Below, one piece after another: positions 25,619 to 33,726 of a DNA stretch of 64,000 nt. A program made the translations under genes and the position numbers. Within the stretch, counting starts at the first letter, position 1. Every line of letters begins with the position of its first letter. This DNA comes from Nocardia sp. SYP-A9097 (GTDB lineage: Bacteria; Actinomycetota; Actinomycetes; Mycobacteriales; Mycobacteriaceae), in assembly GCF_009649815.1 (NCBI RefSeq), contig NZ_WJIC01000006.1, forward strand, positions 248,001-312,000, written 5' to 3'. Below the pieces are notes generated by a model. That model was not told the origin of the DNA, searched no databases, and worked only from the letters and a program-made list of their open reading frames with translations.

Positions 25619-26785
25619 GTGAAGCACCGCAAGCCGAATCGGATCAAGGCCAGCACCTCCCTGTCGTTGGCCGGAGCGGCCGCCGTGGTCAGCCTGCTGG
25701 GCGCACCGGCCAATGCCGCCCCCACGGACCCGGGCGCGGTCCCTGTCGCGCCGGGCCAGCAGCCGAGTGACAATCAGCCCGACGGGTCGCAGCCGACCAC
25801 CGAGCCCGCTGCCCCGGAAAACCCACAGGCCGTGGTGGTTCCGGCGCCCAAGCCGGAGAATGTGCAGCCGGGTACCACCAAGCCGCAGCAGAACCAGCCG
25901 GGTGTCACCACCCCGGGCTCGCCCAAGCCGGACACTACCCAGCCGGGGACCACGCAGCCCGGTACGACGCAGCCGGGCGCCACGCAGCCCGGTGCCACGG
26001 TGCCCTCGGGTGAGACGCCCAAGACCGATGACACCCAGCCCGCCGGTGTCGCGCCGAAGGATTCCAAGCCGACCCAGCCCGGTGTGACCGTGCCTCGAGT
26101 GGCACCGCTGCCGGTCCCCGGCCAGCAGGTGCCCGCCGTTCCGGTGCAGGTGCCGCCCGCGCCGGCGACCAAGCCGGACACCCAGGCCAACAACCCGGGC
26201 GCGCAGGCGAACAACCCGGGCACCGCGCAGCCCGCGGTCACCACCGATCAGGATCAGCCGGACACCACGCTGAACACCCTCACCGGCGAACCGACCGTGC
26301 AGAAGCCGCAGTGGCAGGCCCCGGCCGTGGAGACCGCGCCGGCCGCGCCCGTGGTCGAGATGACCGGTCCGCACACCGAGATCGGCGCGAATATCGACGG
26401 TGGCACCACGGTGCCCGGTTTCGCCGCCAACACCCACCACTTCAGCAATCTGGACGGGTACGTCGGCACCATCGGCTACACCACCCCGGGCGGTACCGGT
26501 GAGGCCGGTATGTCGCTGGACTTCACCCAGCTCAACCGGATCAAGGTGACGGCCTTCACCACCGCGGGTACGGGTGACGATCGCAAGATGGAGTTCATTC
26601 TCGACACCACCGTGCCCAATGCGGTGAAGGCCGATACGGAGAACTTCATCCGCCTGATGCCGGGTGGCGCAACCATCCTGGACGCGGCCGCTCAGGTTGG
26701 TAGGCTGCCGGTGGGCGACTTCCCCGGACAGACCACCGATATCGGCGGCATGACCACACAGGTGGGCGGTTCGGTCCAGTACTGA
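25619..26785 (+). CDS. Secreted Pro/Thr-rich protein with C-terminal domain of unknown function
   Basis: 388 residues from the GTG at 25619; an in-frame ATG at 25592 adds nine residues. The signal peptide is clear (KHRKPNRIKASTSLSL, then a hydrophobic core and cleavage near ANA-AP). Residues 40-240 are low complexity with tandem PGTTQPGTTQPGATQPGA-type repeats. The C-terminal 140 residues form a beta-rich domain (GPHTEIGANIDGGTTVPGF, FSNLDGYVGTIGYTTPGG, MEFILDTTVPNAVKADTEN). No homologue is recognised; envelope location is likely. No transmembrane anchor or cell-wall sorting motif is seen. Confidence 0.75.
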   Translation: MKHRKPNRIKASTSLSLAGAAAVVSLLGAPANAAPTDPGAVPVAPGQQPSDNQPDGSQPTTEPAAPENPQAVVVPAPKPENVQPGTTKPQQNQPGVTTPGSPKPDTTQPGTTQPGTTQPGATQPGATVPSGETPKTDDTQPAGVAPKDSKPTQPGVTVPRVAPLPVPGQQVPAVPVQVPPAPATKPDTQANNPGAQANNPGTAQPAVTTDQDQPDTTLNTLTGEPTVQKPQWQAPAVETAPAAPVVEMTGPHTEIGANIDGGTTVPGFAANTHHFSNLDGYVGTIGYTTPGGTGEAGMSLDFTQLNRIKVTAFTTAGTGDDRKMEFILDTTVPNAVKADTENFIRLMPGGATILDAAAQVGRLPVGDFPGQTTDIGGMTTQVGGSVQY

Positions 26786-26826
26786 GAACGCGGGCACATC
26801 ACGGTGCCCGGCAAGAGTTGAGTTGT

Positions 26827-26860
26827 CGCGTGGGGCGGTCGTAAGCGACCGCCCCACGCG
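26827..26860 (+). terminator. Perfect 15-bp hairpin between the two low-complexity envelope genes
   Basis: CGCGTGGGGCGGTCG (26827-26841) pairs with CGACCGCCCCACGCG (26846-26860) around TAAG. A smaller stem CGGGCAC/GTGCCCG (26791-26797, 26804-26810) precedes it. No T-run follows, so it may attenuate rather than end transcription into the gene at 26882. Confidence 0.7.
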
Positions 26861-26881
26861 TGTGTGACGAAAGGACGTGTG

Positions 26882-28336
26882 ATGGATTCCGGCCAGGACG
26901 AGTCGGCGGACCGCCCCGCATCGGGCGCCGACGCCGGAGCGCCGAGCCCGGGGACCGAGCACGACGCGCAGGCGGGCGCGCAACGAGATCCCGCATCGCA
27001 GGACGACGCGCAGTCGAATACCACGCAGTCGAACGAGGCGGGTGCTCCGGCCGCGGGTACCGACTCCGATTTCGGGCCGCCGCTGTCGGGATTCGGGCCG
27101 TCGCTCAATGACTTCGGGCCGCCGATCTCCGTATTCGGTACCGCTGGAGACACTTTCGGGCCACCGAGTACGGAATTCGGTGCGCCGGTTGCCGATTTAG
27201 GGTCCGCGGGTGAGTTCGGCCCGCCGACGGGTGAGTTCCGTCCGGTGCCCGACGGGCAGGTGGCGGGATGGTCGCCCGCACCGGCTCCGGCCAGTCCGGA
27301 GTTGGCGTGGCGGCCCGCCGACGGGACGCCGGCGGCCGCACCGGAGTATCTCGCCCCGGACTCCTCGACGCCGTACCCGGGCGATGCGGATGCGTTGTAC
27401 GGCAATGGTTTCGACGAATCCGAGCAGACCGTGCGCTATGACGCCGAGCAGACGGTGCGGTACGACACCGCGCCGGAGTCGCCCGCGCCGAAGAAGAAGT
27501 CGGGCTGGGCCACCGGTGGTGGTATCAAGACCTCCCAGCTGGGTCGTGAGTCGGCCTGGCTGCGCGCGGCCGACTCCGGTCAGCCGCCCTCGGATTCCGC
27601 CGCACCGCAAGAGGAGTCGCTGTCGTGGGCGGATGACCCGCTCACCAAGATGCTCATGCCCAAGAAGGCCGAGCCCGGTAAGGGCGGAGCGGGTAAGAGT
27701 GGCAAGCAGGAGTCGCTCTCCTGGGCGGACGATCCGATCGCACAGCGCCTGGCTCCGAAAACCGCGGTGCCGCAGGCCGAGCCGAAGAAGAAGTCCTGGA
27801 TGCCGATCGCGGTCGGTGCGGGCGCGCTGACTTTGATCGTGGTGGTCGCCCTGGTGGTCGTCTCGCTGACGCGTGGTGATAGCGGTGGCGGCGAGGATAC
27901 GCAGGCGGCCTTCGGTCCGGGCGGCACGGTCACCACCGCCGCGCCGTCCTCCGGTATGGCCGCGCTCAGTTGCCCGTCCAAGCGGGAGGGGTCGCTGACC
28001 ATCGGCAACGGTCCGGGCGGCAACGGTTCGGGGGCGGACGCGATTCTGGGTTTCCAGCACGCCTTCTACGCCGACCGCGATGGTGCCAAGGCGCGTTCCT
28101 TCGTGACCTCGGATTCTCCGACCGTCTCACCCGCCGAGGTCATTCAGCAGGCCATCGACGAGGTGATCCCCAAGGGCACCAGCTACTGCCTGCGCATTAC
28201 CGATCTCGGTGCGGACGCCTACGACGCCGATCTCACCGAGCATCGCCCCGACGGCACCACCACCGTTTACCGGCAGCGCATCACCACCGTGAACAAGGAC
28301 GGCAAACACCTGATCTTCGCCATCGACGGGCGATAG
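26882..28336 (+). CDS. Single-pass membrane protein with repetitive cytoplasmic region
   Basis: 484 residues from the ATG at 26882, with AAAGGA 7 nt before it. Residues 1-290 are acidic and repetitive. Motifs of the type FGPPLSGFGPSLNDFGPPIS recur about seven times, then QTVRYDAEQTVRYD, then two copies of ESLSWADDP followed by a helix. One membrane helix (about SWMPIAVGAGALTLIVVVAL, then VVVSL) leads to an extracytoplasmic domain of about 130 residues with two cysteines (AALSCPSKREG, TSYCLRITDLG). It is unidentified. Topology suggests an inside-repeat, outside-domain arrangement. Confidence 0.75.
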   Translation: MDSGQDESADRPASGADAGAPSPGTEHDAQAGAQRDPASQDDAQSNTTQSNEAGAPAAGTDSDFGPPLSGFGPSLNDFGPPISVFGTAGDTFGPPSTEFGAPVADLGSAGEFGPPTGEFRPVPDGQVAGWSPAPAPASPELAWRPADGTPAAAPEYLAPDSSTPYPGDADALYGNGFDESEQTVRYDAEQTVRYDTAPESPAPKKKSGWATGGGIKTSQLGRESAWLRAADSGQPPSDSAAPQEESLSWADDPLTKMLMPKKAEPGKGGAGKSGKQESLSWADDPIAQRLAPKTAVPQAEPKKKSWMPIAVGAGALTLIVVVALVVVSLTRGDSGGGEDTQAAFGPGGTVTTAAPSSGMAALSCPSKREGSLTIGNGPGGNGSGADAILGFQHAFYADRDGAKARSFVTSDSPTVSPAEVIQQAIDEVIPKGTSYCLRITDLGADAYDADLTEHRPDGTTTVYRQRITTVNKDGKHLIFAIDGR

Positions 28337-28344
28337 ACCGGCCG

Positions 28345-28370
28345 CGGCGGACCCGGCTCCGGGTCCGCCG
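28345..28370 (+). terminator. Hairpin behind the gene at 26882
   Basis: CGGCGGACCCGG and CCGGGTCCGCCG form a perfect 12-bp stem, 8 nt after the stop. No clear T-run. Confidence 0.7.
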
Positions 28371-28399
28371 TATGCTTGATACATCTCACAATGCGGGAT

Positions 28400-28446
28400 T
28401 GAAATTTCATATCCTGGTCGCCCCTGTGACACAGTGGAATTTCGCA
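28400..28446. promoter_or_regulatory. AT-rich palindromic sites upstream of the aminotransferase gene
   Basis: TGAAATTTCA (28400-28409) is a perfect palindrome, and GGAATTTC recurs about 30 nt downstream. Such AT-rich sites can bind Lrp or MocR-type regulators, but no regulator gene is adjacent. Confidence 0.3.
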
Positions 28447-28474
28447 TACCCCGGCGTTCCCTCGGAGGTGTTTC

Positions 28475-29659
28475 ATGTCCGCGATCACTCCACCGCTGTC
28501 CCGGCGGCTCGACGGCCTGCAGAGTTCCGCGATTCGCGATCTGCTCAAGCTCACCGCGCGCGCCGAGATCATCAGCCTGGCCGGTGGATTGCCCGACGCA
28601 CAGCTCATGCCCCGGGACCGGATCGCGGTAGCCGCCGACGCCGCACTGAGTGATCGCTCGGTACTCCAGTACACCGAATCCCCCGGTTGGGGCCCGCTGC
28701 GCGAGGTGCTGGCCACCCGGGAATCGGCGCGCATGGGCCGCACCCTCTCGGTGGACGAGGTCTTCGTCACGCATGGCTCGCAGCAGGCGCTGTCCCTGCT
28801 CGCCGAGGTACTGCTCGATCCGGGCGCGCTGGTGATCGTGGAGGATCCGGCGTATGTCGGTGCGCTGCAGGTCTTCCGGGCCGCCGGGGCGCGCATCGTC
28901 GCAGTGCCGCTCGATGCCGAGGGCATGCGCGTGGATGTCCTGCGCGAACTCTTGGCGCAGGGTGAGCGCCCCGCCTTCGTGCACACGGTCAGTAATTTCC
29001 ACAACCCCGGCGGCGTCACCATGAGCCCGCAGCGTCGCGTCGAATTGGCCGAACTCGCCACCGCGCACGGCTTCTGGGTGATCGAGGACGATCCCTACGG
29101 TGAACTCTGGTTCGACCGTCCCTCGCCCGCGCCCGTTGCGACGCACTCGCCCAACGTGATTCGCCTGTCGAGCGCCTCCAAGATCCTCGCCCCGTCCCTG
29201 CGCGTCGGCTGGATGGTGGCCCCCACCCAGGTCTGTCGCGCCGTGGAACTGCTCAAGCAGGGCGCGGACCTCTGCGGCTCCGCCCTCACCCAGCAGATCG
29301 CCGCGACACTGCTCGCGGACACCGATTGGCTTGCCGCCCACGTGGATTCGGTCCGCCAGGTCTACGGTCAGCGCGCCCGCGCCCTGGTGAACGCGGTCCG
29401 CACCACCTTCGGCGACCGCATCACCACCTCCGACGCGGCGGGCGGCATGTTCGTCTGGGCCGACTTCACCGACGGCACCGACACCCAGGCCCTGCTCCCG
29501 CACGCCCTGGACGCGGGCGTCGCCTACGTCCCCGGCGCCGCCTTCGCCGTCTCCACCGACTACACCCACTCCATGCGCCTGTGCTTCACCACCTCGGACA
29601 CCCCCGTCCTGGAGGAAGCCGTAGCCCGCCTCGCCAAGGCGCACGCCGCTATCGGTTGA
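28475..29659 (+). CDS. PLP-dependent aminotransferase of the 2-aminoadipate/MocR group (fold type I)
   Basis: 394 residues. It begins at an ATG with GGAGG 7 nt upstream. Motifs: ISLAGGLPDAQLMP at the N-terminus, YTESPGWGPLREVLA, VTHGSQQALSLLAEV, the PLP-binding NFHNPGGVTMSP with HGFWVIEDDPYGELWF, and the Schiff-base lysine in IRLSSASKILAPSLRVGW. It lacks a GntR DNA-binding domain. This group includes 2-aminoadipate transaminases (LysN) and aromatic aminotransferases. The lysine-degrading lat and pcd genes elsewhere in the window would supply aminoadipate, but the link is only suggestive. Confidence 0.88.
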   Translation: MSAITPPLSRRLDGLQSSAIRDLLKLTARAEIISLAGGLPDAQLMPRDRIAVAADAALSDRSVLQYTESPGWGPLREVLATRESARMGRTLSVDEVFVTHGSQQALSLLAEVLLDPGALVIVEDPAYVGALQVFRAAGARIVAVPLDAEGMRVDVLRELLAQGERPAFVHTVSNFHNPGGVTMSPQRRVELAELATAHGFWVIEDDPYGELWFDRPSPAPVATHSPNVIRLSSASKILAPSLRVGWMVAPTQVCRAVELLKQGADLCGSALTQQIAATLLADTDWLAAHVDSVRQVYGQRARALVNAVRTTFGDRITTSDAAGGMFVWADFTDGTDTQALLPHALDAGVAYVPGAAFAVSTDYTHSMRLCFTTSDTPVLEEAVARLAKAHAAIG

Positions 29660-29720
29660 GCAACAAAATTCGTCCGTAGGCACAAGCCGACAACTGATTT
29701 GGTTCCGGTCGGGGTAACTC

Positions 29721-29750
29721 CGGGGGGACGGGCCAACCCGTCCGCCCCCG
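29721..29750 (-). terminator. GC-rich hairpin near the end of glpK
   Basis: A stem GGGGGGACGGG / CCCGTCCGCCCCC with a single bulge lies about 70 nt downstream of the glpK stop. No U-tract; it could serve as terminator for glpK and the convergent aminotransferase gene. Confidence 0.4.
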
Positions 29751-29822
29751 AAACCGCCGGCGGCCAACGCAACTGTCGCCGCACCCAGGTCCGGCTCGAA
29801 GTCCCCGAGAGGGGGTTCAGCG

Positions 29823-31319
29823 TCAAGCCCAGTTGTAGGTGCGCTCCACTGCCTTGTTCCACTCGTGGACCAAGTGGTCGCGGTCGGCGTCGGTCATGGT
29901 GGGATTCCAGCGCTTGTCCTCGGCCCAGTTGGCCCGGATGTCGTCGGTGGAGGACCAGTAGCCGACGGCCAGGCCCGCCGCGTATGCCGCGCCGAGGGCG
30001 GTGGTTTCGGTGACCACCGGGCGCACCACGGTGGCGGCCAGGATGTCGGATTGGAACTGCATGAGCAGTTCGTTGGCCACCATCCCGCCGTCGACCTTGA
30101 GGGTCACCTTCTCCACATCCAGCTGCTGGGCCGCGGCGTCCGCGCGCATGGCCTCGATCACCTCGCGGGTCTGAAAAGCGGTGGCCTCCAACACCGCTCG
30201 CGCGATATGACCGCGGTTGACGAAGCGGGTCAGACCGGCGAAGACGCCGCGGGCATCGGGTCGCCAGCGCGGTGCGAAGAGGCCGGAGAAGGCCGGGACG
30301 ATGTAGCAGCCGCCATTGTCTTCGACGCTGCTCGCCAGCGGTTCGATCTCAGCGGCATCGGTGATCATGCCGAGGTTGTCGCGCAGCCACTGCACCAGCG
30401 ATCCGGTCACCGCGATGGATCCCTCGAGGGCGTACACGGCGGGCTGATCGGCCAGCCGGTAGCAGACGGTGGTGAGCAGCCCGTGCTCGCTGAAGACCGG
30501 TGTGGTGCCGGTGTTCATGAGCATGAAATTGCCTGTGCCGTAAGTGTTCTTGGTGTCACCGGGGGACAGGCAGGCCTGCCCGAAGGTGGCGGCCTGCTGA
30601 TCGCCGAGGATCCCCGCTACCGGTGTGCCCGCCAGCGCGGTGGTGGTGATCTCGCCGTACACCTCCGATGAGCTGCGAATGGTCGGCAGCATGGCCATCG
30701 GAACACCGAATTCGGCGCAGATCTGCGAATCCCATTGCAGCGTGCGCAGATCCATCAGCATGGTGCGGGAGGCATTGGTGACGTCGGTGATGTGCTGGCC
30801 GGTCAGATTCCACAGGATCCAGCTGTCGATGGTGCCGAAGCAGAGTTCCCCGGCCTGTGCGCGCTCCCGCGCTCCCGGCACCCGATCCAGGATCCAGCGC
30901 AGCTTCGGCCCGGCGAAGTAGGTGGACAGCGGCAGTCCGGTGCGATCGGCGTACCTGTTCGGGCCGATGGCTCCGGCCAGTTCCACGGTCAGATCGGCGG
31001 TGCGGGTGTCCTGCCAGACGATGGCATGGTGGATCGGTTTCCCGGTGGCCCGCTCCCACACCACGGTGGTCTCCCGCTGATTGGTGACGCCTACCGCGGC
31101 GATATCGCCCGCTCCGATGCCGACCGTGTCGAGGGCCTCGGCGATCACGAGTTCGGTATTGCGCCAAATGGTTTCGGCATCGTGTTCGACCCAGCCGGGC
31201 TGCGGGAATATCTGCTCGTGCTCGCGTTGCGCGACCCCGGCGATCAGGCCCTGGTGATCGAAGACGATGCACCGGCTGGAGGTCGTACCGGAATCGATGG
31301 CAGCCACATATCGACGCAT
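29823..31319 (-). CDS. glpK: Glycerol kinase
   Basis: 498 residues, the standard size. It phosphorylates glycerol to glycerol-3-phosphate using ATP. The FGGY-family signatures are [16 protein letters not shown] (phosphate 1), [35 protein letters not shown] near the allosteric region, [18 protein letters not shown] (adenosine) and [16 protein letters not shown]. It is divergent from glpD, whose product uses its product. The ATG at 31319 is supported by a leaderless -10. Confidence 0.97.
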   Translation of the reverse strand: MRRYVAAIDSGTTSSRCIVFDHQGLIAGVAQREHEQIFPQPGWVEHDAETIWRNTELVIAEALDTVGIGAGDIAAVGVTNQRETTVVWERATGKPIHHAIVWQDTRTADLTVELAGAIGPNRYADRTGLPLSTYFAGPKLRWILDRVPGARERAQAGELCFGTIDSWILWNLTGQHITDVTNASRTMLMDLRTLQWDSQICAEFGVPMAMLPTIRSSSEVYGEITTTALAGTPVAGILGDQQAATFGQACLSPGDTKNTYGTGNFMLMNTGTTPVFSEHGLLTTVCYRLADQPAVYALEGSIAVTGSLVQWLRDNLGMITDAAEIEPLASSVEDNGGCYIVPAFSGLFAPRWRPDARGVFAGLTRFVNRGHIARAVLEATAFQTREVIEAMRADAAAQQLDVEKVTLKVDGGMVANELLMQFQSDILAATVVRPVVTETTALGAAYAAGLAVGYWSSTDDIRANWAEDKRWNPTMTDADRDHLVHEWNKAVERTYNWA

Positions 31320-31325
31320 TCGAGC

Positions 31326-31331
31326 AGGTTA
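31326..31331 (-). promoter_or_regulatory. -10 element of leaderless glpK promoter
   Basis: On the minus strand TAACCT ends 6 nt before the ATG at 31319. It overlaps the half-site GTTACTCGC at 31328-31336. Confidence 0.55.
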
Positions 31332-31440
31332 CTCGCCGCGATCGCGTGCGCGCCGCCATGACGCTCGCCCGGCCCGGACACCGGCGCCGCCGGGTCGCAC
31401 CATCCGCGAGCGGTGTGGACTACGGTTGCGTGCGAGTAAC
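31328..31440. promoter_or_regulatory. Matched 9-nt half-sites flanking the glpK-glpD promoter region
   Basis: GTTACTCGC (31328-31336) and GCGAGTAAC (31432-31440) are perfect reverse complements about 95 bp apart. One overlaps the glpK -10; the other lies about 67 nt before glpD. A regulator could bind both and loop the DNA, but half-site recurrence is the only evidence. Confidence 0.4.
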
Positions 31441-31506
31441 TGAGCGTCGACATCGATACGAACCGCCGCGCCGAAACATCCGCGGCGAAGGCCGGAGGAG
31501 TCGAGC

Positions 31507-33243
31507 ATGACGAAGAACCCGCGATCGCAGTTCCTGGGCCCCGAGCAGCGTGAAGAAGCCTGGGCGCGCTTGGGCAAGGACACCTTCGATGTGGTGGTGA
31601 TCGGCGGTGGCGTGGTCGGCGCGGGTATCGCACTCGATGCCGCGACCCGTGGCCTGGAGGTTGCTCTGGTCGAGGCCCGCGATCTCGCCTCAGGCACCTC
31701 CAGCCGCTCCTCGAAGATGTTCCACGGCGGCCTGCGCTATCTGGAGATGATGGAGTTCGGACTGGTCCGCGAGGCTCTGCACGAGCGTGAACTCTCACTC
31801 TCCAAACTCGCACCGCACCTGGTGAAGCCGCTGAAGTTCCTGTACCCGCTCACCCGTTACGGCTGGGAGCGGCCGTACGTCGCGGCCGGGCTCACGCTGT
31901 ACGACACCATGGGTGGCGCGAAATCCGTTCCGGGACAGCATCATCTGACCAAGTCGGCGGCATTGCGGCTCGCGCCCGCGCTCAAGCACAACGCACTCAC
32001 CGGCGGCCTCACCTACTACGACACCGTGGTCGACGATGCCCGGCACACCATGACTCTCGCGCGCACGGCCGCGCATTACGGCGCGGTCATTCGCACCTCC
32101 ACCCAGGTGGTCGGCTTCCTGCGGGAGGCCGATCGTGTGGTGGGTGTGAAGGTGCACGACAGCGAGGATGGCCGCCGCACCGAGGTTCGGGGCAGTGTCG
32201 TCATCAATGCCACCGGCGTCTGGACCGACGAACTGCAGACTCTCGCGCATCAGCGTGGCCGATTCCATGTGCGATCGTCCAAGGGTGTGCACATTGTGGT
32301 CCCGCGCGACCGCATTGCCAGCGATACCTCGATCATTCTGCGCACCCCCACCTCGGTGCTGTTCGTGATCATGTGGGGCACCGATCACTGGCTCATCGGC
32401 ACTACCGATACCGACTGGAACCTGGATCTCGCGCATCCGGCCGCCACCAAGAACGACATCGACTACCTGCTCGAACACGTCAACCAGGTGCTGGTCACCC
32501 CGCTCACGCACACCGATATCACCGGCGTGTACGCGGGCCTGCGCCCACTGCTCGCCGGGGAGAGCGATCAGACCTCCAAACTCTCGCGTGAGCATGCCGT
32601 CGCCCGTATCGCACCCGGTCTGGTCGCCATCGCGGGCGGTAAGTACACCACCTACCGCGTCATGGCCTACGACGCGGTTGACGAAGCGGCACAGGACATT
32701 CCGCGCCGCGTCCCGCCCACCATCACGGACAAGGTGCCGCTGCTCGGCGCGGACGGCTACCACGCGCTGATGAACCAGGCCCCGCATCTGGCGGAGAAGT
32801 ACGGCATCCACCCGTACCGAATCCAGCACCTGCTCAACAGGTATGGCTCGCTCATCGACGAGGTGCTGGGCCTGGCCGACGGCAAACCCGAACTGCTGCA
32901 ACCGATCGAGGCGTCCCCCGGCTACCTCCAGGTCGAGGCCGTCTACGCCGCGGCCGCCGAAGCCGCCCTGCACCTGGACGATATCCTGGCCCGCCGCACC
33001 CGCATCTCCATCGAATACGCGCACCGCGGCGTCGACTGCGCCGACCAGGTGGCCCGCCTGGTAGCCCCCGTCCTCGGCTGGGACGAAGCCGAAATCACCC
33101 GCGAGATAGCAACATACGTAGCCCGCGTCCAAGCCGAAATCGAATCCCAAACCCGCCCCGACGACGCCTCCGCCGACGCCCTCCGCGCCGCCGCCCCCGA
33201 ACCCCGCCCCCAAATCCTGGAGCCGGTCCCCGTCGAGAAGTAA
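31507..33243 (+). CDS. glpD: Glycerol-3-phosphate dehydrogenase, FAD-dependent
   Basis: 578 residues, matching GlpD2 of mycobacteria. It oxidises glycerol-3-phosphate to dihydroxyacetone phosphate and passes electrons to quinones at the membrane. Motifs: VVVIGGGVVGAGIALDAATR (FAD), ARDLASGTSSRSSKMFHGGL, the second FAD strand GSVVINATGVWTDEL, and the IAGGKYTTYRVMAYDAV segment near the C-terminus. GGAGG lies 9 nt before the ATG. The last 25 residues are Pro/Glu-rich and poorly conserved. A palindromic element follows 7 nt after the stop. Confidence 0.96.
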   Translation: MTKNPRSQFLGPEQREEAWARLGKDTFDVVVIGGGVVGAGIALDAATRGLEVALVEARDLASGTSSRSSKMFHGGLRYLEMMEFGLVREALHERELSLSKLAPHLVKPLKFLYPLTRYGWERPYVAAGLTLYDTMGGAKSVPGQHHLTKSAALRLAPALKHNALTGGLTYYDTVVDDARHTMTLARTAAHYGAVIRTSTQVVGFLREADRVVGVKVHDSEDGRRTEVRGSVVINATGVWTDELQTLAHQRGRFHVRSSKGVHIVVPRDRIASDTSIILRTPTSVLFVIMWGTDHWLIGTTDTDWNLDLAHPAATKNDIDYLLEHVNQVLVTPLTHTDITGVYAGLRPLLAGESDQTSKLSREHAVARIAPGLVAIAGGKYTTYRVMAYDAVDEAAQDIPRRVPPTITDKVPLLGADGYHALMNQAPHLAEKYGIHPYRIQHLLNRYGSLIDEVLGLADGKPELLQPIEASPGYLQVEAVYAAAAEAALHLDDILARRTRISIEYAHRGVDCADQVARLVAPVLGWDEAEITREIATYVARVQAEIESQTRPDDASADALRAAAPEPRPQILEPVPVEK

Positions 33244-33250
33244 CCGTCGC

Positions 33251-33306
33251 CGAGTGTGCAGCCATGGCGGTAATCCACCCAAATCTCCGCCATAGCTGCA
33301 CACTCG
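33251..33306. repeat. 56-nt palindromic element, copy B
   Basis: CGAGTGTGCAGC plus ATGGCGG (33251-33270) pairs with CCGCCAT plus GCTGCACACTCG (33288-33306), giving a stem of about 19-20 bp with one mismatch and a loop of about 16 nt. It sits 7 nt after glpD. Its outer arms and GGCGG core match the element behind deoA at 10731-10789. Confidence 0.7.
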
Positions 33307-33324
33307 CCGCCAATACCGCCGAAA

Positions 33325-33480
33325 TCAGCTGGGACGGTGGAACTTTCCGCCATAAATACCGGCGGTGAAGGCATCCCACTCGGCCGGCACGAAGGAAGGC
33401 GACCTCGACGCATTCCCCACCCCCGAGCTGTGACTGGACTTGAACCACTCGGCCCGCTTCGGATCACCGTTCGCTCTCAT
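33325..33480 (-). pseudogene. DUF397 protein remnant
   Basis: A 51-codon frame holds the N-terminal WFKSSHSSG and C-terminal FVPAEWDAFTAG motifs of DUF397, but between them the family's ECVEVAF sequence is readable only in another frame (GGGECVEVAFLRAG), at a G-rich run. The usual 20-odd residues between that and the C-terminal motif are missing. This looks like one frameshift plus an internal deletion that restored the frame. Its ATG at 33480 overlaps the stop of the DUF5753 remnant by about 17 nt, as in intact pairs. It may still be translated. Confidence 0.65.
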
Positions 33481-33640
33481 GCGTCCTGGCTACCTCTCCG
33501 ATCATGTCCCGGCTCGAACTGGTATCCAAACTCGCCTGCTGGAGTTTCCTGAATGCCTCGCGGAAGGCCACTACGTCCGATCGCTCCTCGGGATAGGCGC
33601 TACCCGCGTAACCCTCGCAATAGACCTGTGCGGGTTCTGC
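33464..33640 (-). pseudogene. C-terminal remnant of an XRE-family DUF5753 regulator
   Basis: The frame ending at 33464 reads EPAQVYCEGYAGSAYPEE, then VVAFREAFRKLQQASLD and SRDMIGEVAR, the C-terminal part of the DUF5753 domain of Scr1/BldB-type XRE regulators. The DNA-binding domain and most of the protein are absent; the 5' boundary is approximate. Intact versions are normally followed by DUF397, as here. The upstream part seems to have been replaced by the promoter region of the DUF222 gene. Confidence 0.6.
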
Positions 33641-33689
33641 CCACCGCCCCGCGCGATGGATCCGGCTACATGTCCGGCAATACGAATAA

Positions 33690-33705
33690 TCGAACATATG
33701 TTCTA
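33690..33705 (+). promoter_or_regulatory. LexA-type SOS box before the DUF222 gene
   Basis: TCGAAC-ATAT-GTTCTA differs from the actinobacterial LexA consensus TCGAAC-N4-GTTCGA at one base. It ends 9 nt before the -10 element at 33714. Members of the related 13E12 repeat family in tuberculosis are LexA-regulated, which supports this reading. Confidence 0.75.
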
Positions 33706-33713
33706 CGCTGCGG

Positions 33714-33719
33714 TAGGCT
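33714..33719 (+). promoter_or_regulatory. -10 element of leaderless promoter for the truncated DUF222 gene
   Basis: TAGGCT ends 7 nt before the GTG at 33727. Confidence 0.55.
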
Positions 33720-33726
33720 GGCTCGC

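Noticed and set aside
25850..26010. Tandem short repeats that could suggest a CRISPR or satellite array
   Set aside because: They are in phase with codons and encode Pro-Gly-Thr-Thr-Gln repeats of a secreted protein. There are no unique spacers of constant length.
28127..29767. A 546-codon minus-strand frame opposite the aminotransferase
   Set aside because: It mirrors the codon bias of the aminotransferase gene and has no recognisable domain or start signal.
33425..33470. A stretch with a GACTTGAACCAC segment reminiscent of a tRNA 3' half
   Set aside because: No matching acceptor, D or anticodon stems can be built, and the segment encodes the WFKSSHS motif of the DUF397 remnant.
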